From: Pseudoips prasinana | Taxonomy: Eukaryota > Arthropoda > Insecta > Lepidoptera > Nolidae | Direction: 5' to 3' | NCBI GenBank assembly: GCA_951640165.1 | Contig: OX621255.1 | Location: forward strand, 7,192,001 to 7,256,000 | Length of the DNA stretch: 64,000 nucleotides | Position numbers and translations under genes: made by a program | In this document: positions 10,701 through 19,862 of the stretch, in pieces | Layout: the number at the start of each line of letters is the position of its first letter | How positions within the stretch are numbered: the stretch's first letter is position 1 | Notes under the pieces: generated by a model | What the model was told of the DNA's origin: nothing | What the model saw: the letters and a program-made list of their open reading frames with translations, nothing else | Database searches by the model: none

Positions 10701-13700
10701 ATTAATTGGTCTAATTTCTGGTTATTTTATTAATGTAGTAATAATAACACTAAGTTGCGGCACGAGCTCCCATAATGACAGGTTTCTCATGATGAAGTAG
10801 AAAAAGTAAAAGACACTTATTTTAATGAAATGTTCAAAACGGCCTACATAACCAGATAAAGTGTTCTATTGTTGCACATTCAAGTGTGAAGTACTCCAAA
10901 GAAATCTGTACTTGGAGTGTACCACAAAAGGTTTAATTTTGGAGTTACATGTGACATTTAAAACGGAACCTTTTGTTGGTCACTTAAAGTACAAATTACT
11001 TCAGAATAAATTAGGTAGGTATTTTAATAGACTTCCAGGTATTGCCATAATTATTGATAAACACTTCTAATTATGAACTTAATTAATGAACAGGTTAAGG
11101 TAATTATTTTTCATTAATTGGTCTAATTTCTGGTTATTTTATTAATGTAGTAATAATTACACTAAGTTTCGGCACGAGCTCCCATAATGACAGGTTTCTC
11201 ATGATGAAGTAAAAGGCACATACATATTTTAATGAAATGTTCTAAACAGCCTACATAAACAGATAAGTGTTCTATTGTTGCACATTCAAGTGTGAAGTAC
11301 TCCAAAGGAATCTGTACTTGGAGTGTACCACAAAATGTTTAATTTTGGAGTTACATGTGACATTTAAAATGGAACCTTTTGTTGGTCACTTAAAGTACAA
11401 ATTACTTCAGAATAAATTAAGTAGGTATTTTAATAGACTTCCAGGTATTGCCATGATTATTGATAAACACTTCTAATTATGAACTTAATTAACCGACTTC
11501 AAAAGGAGGAGGTTCTCAAGTTCACCGGTATTTTTTTTTTATGTATGTACACCGATTACTCGGAGATTTATGATTCGATTTACGTCATTCTTTTTTAGTT
11601 TGATGCGGAATAGTTGTCATTTGGTCCCATAAAATAAATTATATAGTTTGACCCATTAGTTTTCATTTTATGGCCATTTATGTATGAAAATTTTTGTTTA
11701 TGTGGACGATGTAAATGTCTTTGACACAGACGTTTTTAAAACTTAGCCAGTCTTGCTAGACTCATACTGTTCAAGTGTTTCTTGGCATGAACATAAAGAA
11801 CAGTTTCAGATGACTAGCGTTTAATACTCGCGTATATGCTCGTTTTTGGAACCTTTTGTTGGTCACTTAAAGTACAAATTACTTCAGAATAAATTAGGTA
11901 GGTATTTTATTAGACTTCCAGGTATTGCCATGATTATTGATAAACACTTCTAATTATGAACTTAATTAATGAACAGGTTTAGGTAATTCTTTTTCATTAA
12001 TTGGTCTAATTTCTAGTTATTTTATTAATGTAGTAATAATAACACTAAGTTGCGGCAGGAGCTCCCATAATGACAGGTTTCTCATGATGAAGTAAAAAAG
12101 TAAAAGGCACATATTTTAATGAAAAGAGCAAACCTGCCTACATAAACAGATAAAGTGTTCTATTGTTGCACATTCAAGTGTGAAGTACTCCAAAGGAATC
12201 TGTACTTGGAGTGTACCACAAAAGGTTTAATTTTGAAGTTACATGTGACATTTTAAATGGAACCTTTTGTTGGTCACTTAAAGTACAAATTACTTCAGAA
12301 TAAATTATGTAGGTATTTTAATCGACTTCCAGGGGCTCTACCGACTAAGTCGCCGAACATCGTTTTCGTGAATGGCGATCAAATAAATAAAGGTTAAAAA
12401 TGACTTAATCAATCGTTAAATCGGCTTCCATGACCACATGTGACGTCATAAATGGTCCGGAATCGATTGTCAACGTTGAAGCCGATTTAACGATTGATTA
12501 AGTCATTTTTAACCTTTATTAATTTTAACGCCATTCACGAAATCGATGTTCGGCGACGTAGCCGGTAGAGCACCAGGTATTGTCATGATTATTGATAAAC
12601 ACTTCTAATTATGAACTTAATTAATGAACAGGTTTAGGTAATTCTTTTTCATTAATTGGTATAATTTCTGTTTATTTTATTAATGTAGTAATAATAACAC
12701 TTAGTTGCGGCACAAGCTCCCATAATGACAGGTTTCTCATGATGAAGTAAAAGGCACATATTTTAATGAAAAGAGCAAACCTGCCTACATAAACAGATGA
12801 AGTGTTCTATTGTTGCACATTCAAGCGTGAAGTACTCCAAAGGTATATACTTGGAGTGTACCACAAAAGGTTTTATTTTGGAGTTACATCTGACATTTAA
12901 AATTGAACCTTTTGTTGGTTACCCTAAGTACAAATTACTTTAGAATAAATTAGGTGTATGTCCAGGCATTAACAATGGTGAATAAAGTACCTGTTATTTT
13001 ATGTCCATGTGATTTCGTTTTGAATGCTGACCTTGATGCTGTGCCTATATGACCTTTGTGGAGTCTATTGAAGTCTGCCTGAAATTAAATTGCAATATTT
13101 CTATGAAAACTACTTCTCTAACTAAATTAAACTTTGTTTATATAACAATCTGTTTAATAATACAGTACACATATATTACACACACGACCATGACTCAGTT
13201 GGTAGAGAAACTGCCATTTTGATCCAAAGGATGCAGGTTCGATCCTCACACAAGCCAAATATTTGGGTTCATGAATGTGTCTTTTTGCCTAGGACTGGGT
13301 GTTTTCTGTGTATTTACAAAAAGTATATAAGTATTTTTATCTCATGTCTAGTAACCATAATACAAGCTTTACACAAAGCTTTTTTGGCCAAGATAGCTCT
13401 GTGTAATATGCCCCAGATGTTAATTATTTATTATACTTATATTTAGTTAATAATTATGTAGAAAATTGATCATCATATATATATTATTTATCTATATTGT
13501 TGTATATATTTCTTTTATATATTCATATATAATATTTATATGGATGTACTCTCCGTTATGTGAAGTTATGTGAAGTTTCTTTTTATTCTTTCTTTTTTAT
13601 TTAGTAATATGTTTTGTATGACTTCTTAACTTGCTTTGTCCTTTATCCAAATTTATAGTGCACCTACTATAATTTTGTCTGCATCACCCAAAGGTCGACT

Positions 13701-15106
13701 GGTAGAAAATGCCTAAGTCTGCCTCTGTACTTATATATGCATGAAGTTTTACAATAAAATAAATGACAATTGATACTTAGGTATCATTAATTAACATAGA
13801 CGAGGATTGATACCAGTGATTCCAAACTAGGCTACACTAGTATCATTAAAAACTGGCCCACTGCCAGTAGTACTTTTTATATCAGCAGCCTCCTTTGCCG
13901 CTTAAATTAACAAACTACTGGTTGAAAGCCTACTGTGCTTGCGACTTGCTTGTTATTTTAAAATTTGTATTATAGTATTAAATTTGAAAATATGTATCAG
14001 TAAAATTAACATTATGCTATTTATAGCTTGCATTGTATTCTGTAAAAGGAATGTACTTACCAGAATAGTGCTACCATTGTGTGCTACTGTCCAATGCTAC
14101 TGTGTGCATAGGCTCTAGTTAGAGCTAGGTATATATTTGACCCCTAAATGTCACATATAGCATTACTATAGCTAAAGCCTAAGCACACAGTACCTTTTGA
14201 CCCCAAAATAATATGAAGGTAAGTATTAATCAGTGCAAACAAAACTCACTAATATAGCATCTCTAGGGTTCCTTATCAGCAGCACAGCAGTCTTGAACTT
14301 GTCTGGCTCAATAGGTGGGGCTTCATGTGTCTTTACCACAAGCACTGTGCCATCTGTCACATTCTCTGCAGGGAACCCATGAACCCTCAAGCCATAATCC
14401 ATGTAAATTGAACCAGTTAATACACCTGAAATTCCATACAAGTCACTTTAATTCAAGCTCACATCGTGTTTAGTTAGAAAGAAGGTTAGTTTGTAATTGG
14501 AAACAAATTGCAGGACTCTTTTTTTATTGAAATATACAAAATAAGTAAACTATTTTAATGAATATATATAATTCTCAGTAGTTATTTAATTAATTTGTAA
14601 TTACATAAATTAAAATACACAAATATTTATAAAATGGACTTCACTGTATAATTCAAACTCCTGATAAAGATGATTAGTTTTGGGACCTTGAGGATATCAA
14701 ATGAGGGCTTAAAAAGAGCACTAATACACACTAATAATTTCATATAATGGCCCACATAAGTGGTTAAGCATGAAATTTTAAATCATAGCAAGGTTACTTT
14801 GCTAATAAAAATATAAAATTTACCTGTAGCTTGCTGCAAAAGGTATCTTAGCCAAGTGTTCCCACTGCCCGGGAACGATGCCAGAGCAACCACATCCCCA
14901 GGTGGCGACCTCAATTTCAGATCAATACACCAATTTACTTCTTCATGACGATAGCTGAAGTGGTTCATATACGCGCCCCCATAAAAACCATTCCTGTTGC
15001 TATGCACGGGACTTAACATGAACACGATGATAGAGAAATATAACATCACCACCACCGCAGCGAAGAAAAATATCAACCGTCGAGACATTATTGGTTTTAG
15101 TTCCAA
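7581..15106 (-). CDS. WSCD-family sulfotransferase-like membrane protein (5 exons, 293 aa)
   Basis: The exons are 15106-14824, 14425-14250, 13078-12991, 8994-8825 and 7745-7581, read on the minus strand. All introns are GT-AG and all phases match; the total is 882 nt including the stop. The protein has a short cytoplasmic N-terminus, one membrane anchor at about residues 11-31, and a sulfotransferase fold. The 5' PAPS-binding loop is '[15 protein letters not shown]' near 76-90, a KTH motif is near 126-128, and the 3' phosphate loop 'RNPRDA' is at 146-151. Then come '[15 protein letters not shown]', '[20 protein letters not shown]' and a C-terminal '[16 protein letters not shown]'. This order matches human WSCD1/2 and the insect CG9164-type WSCD family, which lacks the WSC domain. 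The family suggests a Golgi type II sulfotransferase; the substrate is unknown. The start could also be M7. Intron 3 (8995-12990) holds a satellite array. Confidence 0.88.
7830..7975. repeat. tRNA-like SINE head fragment in WSCD intron 4
   Basis: Contains a B-box-like 'GGTTCGAGACC' at about 7932 preceded by 'GTAGCTTAACGCAGAGCACC'. It does not fold into an evident complete tRNA and is surrounded by repeat sequence, so it is read as a SINE head. Confidence 0.45.
8035..8280 (+). repeat. 3' end of a CR1/L2-type non-LTR element
   Basis: The words 'CACCTGATGGTAAGTGATCA' and 'CCGCCCATGGACACTCGC' then 'GCCGGCCTTTAAGAGT' are the familiar 3' UTR signature of lepidopteran CR1/L2-like LINEs. A diverged relative ('ACCAGATGGTAAGTGAAGAT') follows the RT fragment at 46291-46830. 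Confidence 0.6.
8582..8798 (-). repeat. tRNA-headed SINE (family A), minus strand
   Basis: The minus strand carries a tRNA-like head 'GGCCTGTTGGCGTGGTTGG' with B box GGTTCGATTCC, the 'GAGTCTGGGTGTAATT' body and a 'TTTGGGATCAGATGGCCG' tail. It lies in intron 4 of the WSCD-like gene, close to exon 4. Confidence 0.7.
8825..8994 (-). CDS. WSCD-like gene, exon 4
   Basis: 170 nt with acceptor TTTCAG and donor CAAT|GTGAGT. It encodes [20 protein letters not shown].. then [20 protein letters not shown], the W..H..WL and YE(D/V)L regions of the family. It has no internal ATG. A family-A SINE sits only ~26 bp downstream, in intron 4. Confidence 0.87.
9226..9330. repeat. Inverted repeat, ~40-bp arms
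   Basis: 'GGCGTCAAATCAGG' plus an AT-rich arm pairs with its reverse complement ending 'CCTGATTTGACGCC'. The loop contains 'GTACAGACGCCAGCACATC', the exact end sequence of the ~140-bp MITE family (22293, 27297, 52083, 62144). It may be a chimera or an internally deleted relative. Confidence 0.6.
11494..11847. mobile_element. Insertion or replacement in the satellite array
   Basis: Begins 'CCGACTTCAAAAGGAGGAGG', a widespread lepidopteran repeat word. It replaces ~290 bp of satellite: the last part of one unit and the first ~105 bp of the next are missing, so this is insertion plus deletion or an unequal exchange. No coding potential; superfamily unknown. Confidence 0.6.
12334..12572. mobile_element. 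Foldback MITE inserted in a satellite unit, CCAGG target duplication
   Basis: A 239-bp near-complete palindrome: the end GGCTCTACCG pairs with CGGTAGAGC, then long arms (TCGCCGAACATCG, AAAGGTTAAAAATGACTTAA, AATCGATTGTCAACGTTGAA region). The uninterrupted unit reads CTTCCAGGTATT; here CCAGG is present on both sides (12329-12333 and 12573-12577), a 5-bp target duplication. Two more copies lie in tandem at 53894-54355. Confidence 0.82.
12991..13078 (-). CDS. WSCD-like gene, exon 3
   Basis: 88 nt, 29 codons plus one base. The acceptor TTTCAG is followed by [16 protein letters not shown], equivalent to the AEFNR..GH segment of WSCD proteins. The donor is ACAG|GTACTT. The exon is too short to stand out as an ORF; it is supported by family similarity and exact phase fit to both neighbours. 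Confidence 0.85.
13175..13440 (+). repeat. tRNA-headed SINE, WSCD intron 2
   Basis: The head 'ACTCAGTTGGTAGAGAAACT' with B box GGTTCGATCC is followed by the 'CCATAATACAAGCTTTAC' tail seen in family-A-like SINEs (compare 46838-46970). The open frame across it is not a gene. Confidence 0.6.
13610..13770 (+). repeat. Non-LTR 3' UTR fragment
   Basis: 'GCATCACCCAAAGGTCGACTGGTAGAAAATGCC' type sequence followed by 'CTCTGTACTTATATATGC' and AATAAAATAAA resembles the 3' ends of lepidopteran LINEs. Related words occur on the other strand near 31555-31690. Confidence 0.45.
14250..14425 (-). CDS. WSCD-like gene, exon 2
   Basis: 176 nt. The acceptor is TTTCAG; the first two bases complete the split Gly codon. 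It encodes [11 protein letters not shown] through RNPRDAIL, including the KTH and RNPRDA motifs. The donor is TTA|GTGAGT, phase 0. Confidence 0.88.
14824..15106 (-). CDS. WSCD-like gene, exon 1
   Basis: It encodes residues 1-94: the membrane anchor and the PAPS-binding loop with GSGNTW. The donor reads ACAG|GTAAAT on the minus strand and leaves one base of the next codon (phase 1). M1 and M7 are both in frame. Confidence 0.88.
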
Positions 15107-15490
15107 ATTTTATTCCATAAAGATATTTGAACTATTCATGATTTTGCACCAGACCGCGCCTTTTAGTTTACATCACATTCACGTGATTTGAAACCCCCTC
15201 CCGTTAGAAGATGCTAATTTTATTAGCATCATTTTATTCAAGCTGAGTCTCAAATACTTAACAATATTGTTATCATATTATCAAATAAACAAAACACACC
15301 CACACACTTCGGTTTACGTTGCGTTTGACAATTGACATCTGATTACAGGATTGACATTATTTTCCGCTAAGGCTATTATTACGCAGCAGTTGACAGTTCT
15401 ACATTGTACTGTCAGTTCTAAATCATTAATTATTGTCCTAAAGTAAAAGTCCTAAAGGATAATAATCACAGGTTTAGCAACATACATTAA
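15107..15490. other. 5' flank of the WSCD-like gene
   Basis: This should hold the minus-strand promoter and 5' UTR. No TATA box at a convincing distance was seen. Nothing else recognised. Confidence 0.35.
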
Positions 15491-15491
15491 T

Positions 15492-15782
15492 AATGTCCTC
15501 CTGGTCGAATTTTGGCCACGGCAATAGTCATAATGGAGACTAGTCATTTGCGTGGGTCATATTATAGTGCACAAGTGCGTGCACAAAGACACTTTCTATC
15601 CGTCACTCTCATGATCCGAGATGGGATGACTAGCACTATCCAAGAGAGGCAAGGCATATGACCCATAGCTTCATTTACTTTACAGAAAAATCGCAAAATC
15701 TCTTTTTAGGACGTCTCAGGATTTGAATCCAGGACATCATTCTGCGGTTGAACACACTACCGCTAGACCGCCGAGACAGTCA
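15492..15782. repeat. Two repeat fragments: 'AATTTTGGCCACGGC' family and a tRNA-like SINE head
   Basis: 15492-15660 matches the family at 2688 and 55218. 15695-15782 holds, on the minus strand, 'GTCTCGGCGGTCTAGCGGTA' and the B-box-like GGATTCAAATCC, a tRNA-derived head like those at 47205 and 54957. Confidence 0.55.
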
Positions 15783-16020
15783 AAATATTATCATAAGATA
15801 TCCGTATGCACCTTTTCTTTGCAATCAATATAACAAAATTTTAATAGGACCATTTCGAAAGTTTTCTCTATCGAAGAAAAAGAAATGATCACAATCAGTT
15901 CACTATCGCCAAACTTTTTTTGAATTCGATTTTCGAATCCTTCTTTATTGCACACAATAACTCCATATGCAAATTTCAATACCTATTTTTAAAAGCATAT
16001 GGATCCCTATATTTATGTGT

Positions 16021-16257
16021 TACTAGCAGTGCCCGCGGACTTCGTTCCGCGTTATAATTTTGTCCCTGCCCGTTTTTCCCGCGTAATACTTCGGGATAAA
16101 TAAAAATTATGATGATAAAGCATAGCCTATGACACTCCACAATAACGTAGCTTTTTATTGGTGAAATAATTTTGAAAATCGGTTCAGTAGAGTCCAGAGA
16201 TTATCCCTTACAACGCCAACGTCGCAAACGTTACCTCTATATAATATTAGTATAGAT
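16021..16257 (-). mobile_element. Helitron-like element, minus strand
   Basis: On the minus strand it begins TCTATACTAATATTATATAG and ends with a hairpin-like 'CGGAACGAAGTCCGCGGGCA' then CTGCTAGT. Body words such as 'GATTTTCAAAATTATTTCAC' differ from the main subfamily. Confidence 0.55.
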
Positions 16258-16506
16258 TATTAAGGACCAACTTAAAGAGATCTATGTCACCATACATCTA
16301 ATATGATAAGATAGGGTTTTATACAGGTAAGTTGTAAATTTTTTATAGATTTATATACAAGATTCTGTTCATAAACGATAATAATAATAATATTTGCAGA
16401 TTATGATATTATGTTTGCAGAATGCAGAGTTGACCAAATCCAATCCAATGCAGTTATAGACACGCGAGGTTTTCTGTGATTAAAGTAATAGCTCGGTAGA
16501 AAGAAC

Positions 16507-17077
16507 CGGCCAAGTGCGAGTCAGACTCGCCCATGAAGGGTTCCGTAGCAGCAAGTATTTCAATTGATTAATTGAAAGGTAAATTTCGGTTTACGATTTC
16601 AGACATATTAAAAAAAAATCTACTTACTAGATCTCGTTCAAACCAATTTTCGGTGGAAGTTTGCATGGTAATGTACATTATATGTATATTTTTTTGTTAG
16701 TTATAACATTCTCTTATTTTAGAAGTTACAGGGTGGGGGGGACACCATTTTACCACTTTGGAAGTGTCTCTCACGCAAACTATTCAGTTTAAATAAAAAT
16801 GATACTAGAAACCATAGATACCTACCCCTATTGTATAGTTATAATGAAAAAAAAATCATTTCTATAAATGGGGAACCCCCAAAATTATTGTCATTTTTCT
16901 ATTTTTGTGTGAATATCTAAATGTTCACTGATATTCTCTACTTATCAAGTTTAGACAGTACAACTCTTATAGTTTCGGAAAAAAGTGGCTGTGACATACG
17001 GACGGACAGACAGACAGACAGACAGACATGACGAATCTATAAGGGTTCCGTTTTTGCCATTGGCTACAGAACCCTAA
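16507..17077 (+). mobile_element. 'GGCCAAGTGCGAGTC' family repeat
   Basis: Starts 'CCGGCCAAGTGCGAGTCAGA' and 'GAAGGGTTCCGTAGC', ends with a (CAGA)n run, 'ATGACGAATCTATAAGGG' and 'GGCTACAGAACCCT'. The element at 48040-48632 is the same repeat in reverse. This is a very common arthropod repeat; no ORF is present. Confidence 0.65.
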
Positions 17078-17094
17078 AAATGTTTTTGAAAAAT

Positions 17095-17365
17095 AAACGT
17101 ATTGATGCGGTCAAGACGTTGTTTAATTTTCTAAAACTGGTTTAAATCAGAGGTTTTATGAGAAATTATGGTGGATTTTTAGATGTAACGTCTTCGACAA
17201 GGTACACAAGTGGAGGAAAGTGCAATATTGCCGTAAATATTGATTTTCCGTGTTGATTCGAAAACTTCATAGACGCCTCTAGTAAGAATCCACTACATTA
17301 CTGGGGTAGGACTTTGGCTTTACTGTGACCGACTTTGACTAAATGACAAAAAAGTTGCATACATT
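17095..17365 (+). repeat. Dispersed ~300-bp repeat (copy 1 of 3)
   Basis: 'ATGGTGGATTTTTAGATGTA', 'CAAGTGGAGGAAAGTGC' and 'TTACTGGGGTAGGAC' recur in the same order on the minus strand at about 26575-26870 and 28880-29225. Not open in any frame. Nature unknown. Confidence 0.6.
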
Positions 17366-17589
17366 TCTATAATCAATCATTAGTTATTAGAAACGTATTA
17401 GAACTGAAGGATTTAATATCCATGGTCAAGAAAAAACAAATTACTGAGATAAACTCTGAGCATTGTTACTGCTCTTCAGAGGAGACAAATTATTAAGGTA
17501 TTAATAAAATTAAACCAAAGAGTAGAGTAATATATGAATTTAATATACTTATAAGGAGGGCTAATGATCTGGAAAGGGTCATGTGAAAC

Positions 17590-17705
17590 CACTGCATGAG
17601 GGCAGCACAAGGCCGGTCATTGTGGAGATTGGGGCTCCCCCAAGGATCACCAGAACGACACTGTTTGACCAGCAGTGGACGTGTTTCAGCTGATATGATG
17701 ACGAA
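17590..17705 (+). repeat. 'CAGCAGTGGACGTGTTTCAGCTGATATGA' family repeat
   Basis: Carries 'GGCCGGTCATTGTGGAGAT', 'CCAGCAGTGGACGTGTTTC' and GATATGATGAC, matching the copies at 180, 27990, 39373 and 57805. Confidence 0.6.
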
Positions 17706-17803
17706 TTTTAACAGCTACAAACAATTGGCCTGACAAGAAGACAAAGTGGCAAGATAGTAATAAAAAAACAAATTGAAGGGTATAAATTTTAATAAGTACT
17801 TCT

Positions 17804-19489
17804 TTAGGTAAATCTTAGTTTTCTTAGTAAAGTGTGACAATTCTCTATATTCCCTGTGCATATCTCTAAATACATTTGTAATGGCAACACTCTAGGCGAG
17901 TTTATCTGCAAAAGTATTTTTCTGGCGGTGACCAAGTCCCCTCTTAGAATATGGCAGACTGCCGCCTTTGCCCACACACTAACTGCAATCATATCTCTCA
18001 TTGGAGTTGGCAGTACTGCAACAAGTTCATGAATCATTGGTGGGTGTAAATGTTCTACTGCATCTGCTATTCGGTCTAGGTTTATAAGAGCTTCAGCTGC
18101 ATAGATATGAGCCCAAGCTTTATGGCTGCTAGATGGGTCAGGTTGATTTAACAACTCATTGGCACTCATGAGAGCAGACAGTGGGTCTTGTAAATGAAGA
18201 AGAATGTAACTTTGCAAAACAAAAGTGGAGTTCTTGAGTTCACATCGATGTTTCCAGTTGATTGGTGGGCCAGGGGGTGCTTGGATTATAGGTGCATTGA
18301 CATCCGCTGGTACTTCCTGATTAGGTAGTAATGTAATAGCATTCCTTAAACATAAAGCAGCAAATTCTAATGATAATGATGGAATAGCAAATGACTCTCC
18401 CGATGTGGAATATTTTTCCTTTCCATCTTTTGATAGTAAAATTCGTGTATGTGGTCCACTGCCCAATTTCTTTACTGTGTACTGTTGTGCATCTTCATTA
18501 CAGCACTTTTTAACACAACATTCTGCTAAGTGTAGCCAAATACGAGGGTTATTTGGATAGTGGCGAGCTGCTTCTACTAAGCACTCAAATGCCCCTTCAG
18601 CATTGTTGGCTGCAAGTAATGCTAAGCCCAGATTGTAGACATATAGTGGGCGGTCTCTACAGGCTATCAACTTTTCGCTGTCCTCAGATTCCATAGCCTT
18701 GAAGTGTTCTTTAACTGCATGTTGGAAATACTTTGATGCTAAAAATGGTTTCCTTATAGATAAATATATGACTCCAAGGTTATTATTGATGGCTGCCCAT
18801 ATATCTTCTCCTTGAGTTTTTAAATCATAATCATATTTCAATGTTTTATATTCACCTAAAGTATTTGCTGACTCATTCACATCACCTGCGAGATACTGTT
18901 GTTGAGCTATGATAAATACATTTTCTATTGAGTCTGGTTTTAAATTGAGCTTTACTTTCTGTCCCAATAATAATTGAGCTCTGCTGACAAGCCTTTCAAA
19001 CAGATCACTAACTTCAACATTCGATTTGAGTGATTCGCCCTTTGCTTTTGCTATTTCCAATGTCTTTTCGTATGTTCGTCTGCACAGCGTAGATTCTAAC
19101 AGAAGTAGCACTATCTGTTGAAACAGTTTGTTGTCTCTGACGTTTTTGCAACCGAGTAACCGTTCTAAGAGTACTGTGCACTGATAGTAGTACCTCGAAT
19201 GATAAAGCAACACAGCATAGTTGTATAGCAAGAAAGGGGCGCTTAAATCTTTGGTTTCGATATCAGGAAACGTAAGGCCTGTTAGTTGCGCGATGGCATT
19301 CTTAAACTTGTCCACGTTTTTCATATCACTGGCCATGAATTCCACTACAGCTTTGTTGTGCTGCACCCTTTTATTACCAATTCCAACAAGACTTTCCAAC
19401 TCATTGAGATGTTGTAGAGCTCCGGCATAATCCTTTTTGACATAACACTCATGAGCTAGAATAACTGGTTCGTCTTTTGTATTGGCCAT
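17804..19489 (-). CDS. CNOT10: CCR4-NOT transcription complex subunit 10
   Basis: A single uninterrupted ORF of 561 codons. CNOT10 is a TPR-containing subunit that, with CNOT11, docks on the N-terminal part of the CNOT1 scaffold of the cytoplasmic CCR4-NOT deadenylase. Visible features: an N-terminal helical repeat (HECYVKKDYAGALQHLNELE, about 13-32), 'SAPFLLYNYAVLLYHSRYYY' at about 83-102, TPR-like pairs at about 230-262 (NNNLGVIYLS..ASKYFQHAV) and 280-330 (YVYNLGLALLAA..PRIWLHLAECC), then a long helical C-terminal half. It is shorter than the human protein (744 aa), mostly in linkers and at the C-terminus. The ATG at 19489 matches the family N-terminus. There are no introns, which could be ancestral loss or retrocopying; the intact frame argues for a working gene. 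An ATTAAA signal lies just past the stop on the minus strand. Confidence 0.93.
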   Translation of the reverse strand: MANTKDEPVILAHECYVKKDYAGALQHLNELESLVGIGNKRVQHNKAVVEFMASDMKNVDKFKNAIAQLTGLTFPDIETKDLSAPFLLYNYAVLLYHSRYYYQCTVLLERLLGCKNVRDNKLFQQIVLLLLESTLCRRTYEKTLEIAKAKGESLKSNVEVSDLFERLVSRAQLLLGQKVKLNLKPDSIENVFIIAQQQYLAGDVNESANTLGEYKTLKYDYDLKTQGEDIWAAINNNLGVIYLSIRKPFLASKYFQHAVKEHFKAMESEDSEKLIACRDRPLYVYNLGLALLAANNAEGAFECLVEAARHYPNNPRIWLHLAECCVKKCCNEDAQQYTVKKLGSGPHTRILLSKDGKEKYSTSGESFAIPSLSLEFAALCLRNAITLLPNQEVPADVNAPIIQAPPGPPINWKHRCELKNSTFVLQSYILLHLQDPLSALMSANELLNQPDPSSSHKAWAHIYAAEALINLDRIADAVEHLHPPMIHELVAVLPTPMRDMIAVSVWAKAAVCHILRGDLVTARKILLQINSPRVLPLQMYLEICTGNIENCHTLLRKLRFT

Positions 19490-19749
19490 TGTTATTTTTT
19501 TTAATGTATAGATTTATTACCAAGAATTAATGCCGATTAACGAAGAGTATGCTACCATTTTACGTAAATGAATGAACTACATTTGTATAGAATAAATATA
19601 GATTGACATAGAATGAACTAAACCAACGACGTACGTATTGGTAGGATCACAGAATAATAGGTATGACAGTATTGCCAAATAGTAATCAGAGATTTTTACA
19701 TAATATATCAGGAGTTTTCATAAAAAGTATTTAATTGTAATATTATGTT

Positions 19750-19862
19750 ACTAACTGTGCCCCGCAGTTTTACCCGCCCTAAACTTTATAACTTATAGCC
19801 TAGGTGTTGTAACAAGCATCCATACATACTCACAAACTTTCGCATTTATAATATTATTAGGA
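19750..19862 (-). mobile_element. Helitron-like element, internally deleted
   Basis: Plus strand reads 'ACTAACTGTGCCCCGCAG' then TTTTACCCG at one end and 'CACAAACTTTCGCATTTATA' then ATATTATTAGGA at the other; these are the two ends of the main subfamily with most of the body missing. Confidence 0.6.

Larger units (their letters stand above)
9409..12985 (+). repeat. ~412-bp satellite array with dimeric higher-order structure, in WSCD intron 3
   Basis: The anchor word 'GTGTTCTATTGTTGCACATT' begins at 9624, 10036, 10449, 10861, 11267, 12155 and, slightly changed, 12802. The spacing is 406-413 bp in the undisturbed part. The unit at 10036-10448 is nearly identical to that at 10861-11266 and differs from its neighbours (for example CCAAAGAAATC versus CCAAAGGAATC), so the array expanded as ~825-bp dimers. 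It is interrupted at 11494-11847 and by a foldback at 12334-12572. Each unit keeps a ~70-codon open frame that begins with GTG, not ATG. The last degenerate unit ends only a few bases from the exon 3 splice donor. Confidence 0.9.

Noticed and set aside
9624..11476. Series of ~70-aa ORFs in the satellite as a gene family
   Set aside because: They start at GTG, have no ATG, promoter or splice context, and are copied with the whole unit.
10036..12985. CRISPR-like array
   Set aside because: The repeats are ~412-bp satellite units without unique spacers, in a eukaryotic intron.
13180..13260. Candidate functional tRNA gene
   Set aside because: A- and B-box-like sequences are present but the acceptor stem does not close, and a SINE body follows. 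The same holds for the other tRNA-like heads at 7830, 32655, 36295, 47205 and 63415.
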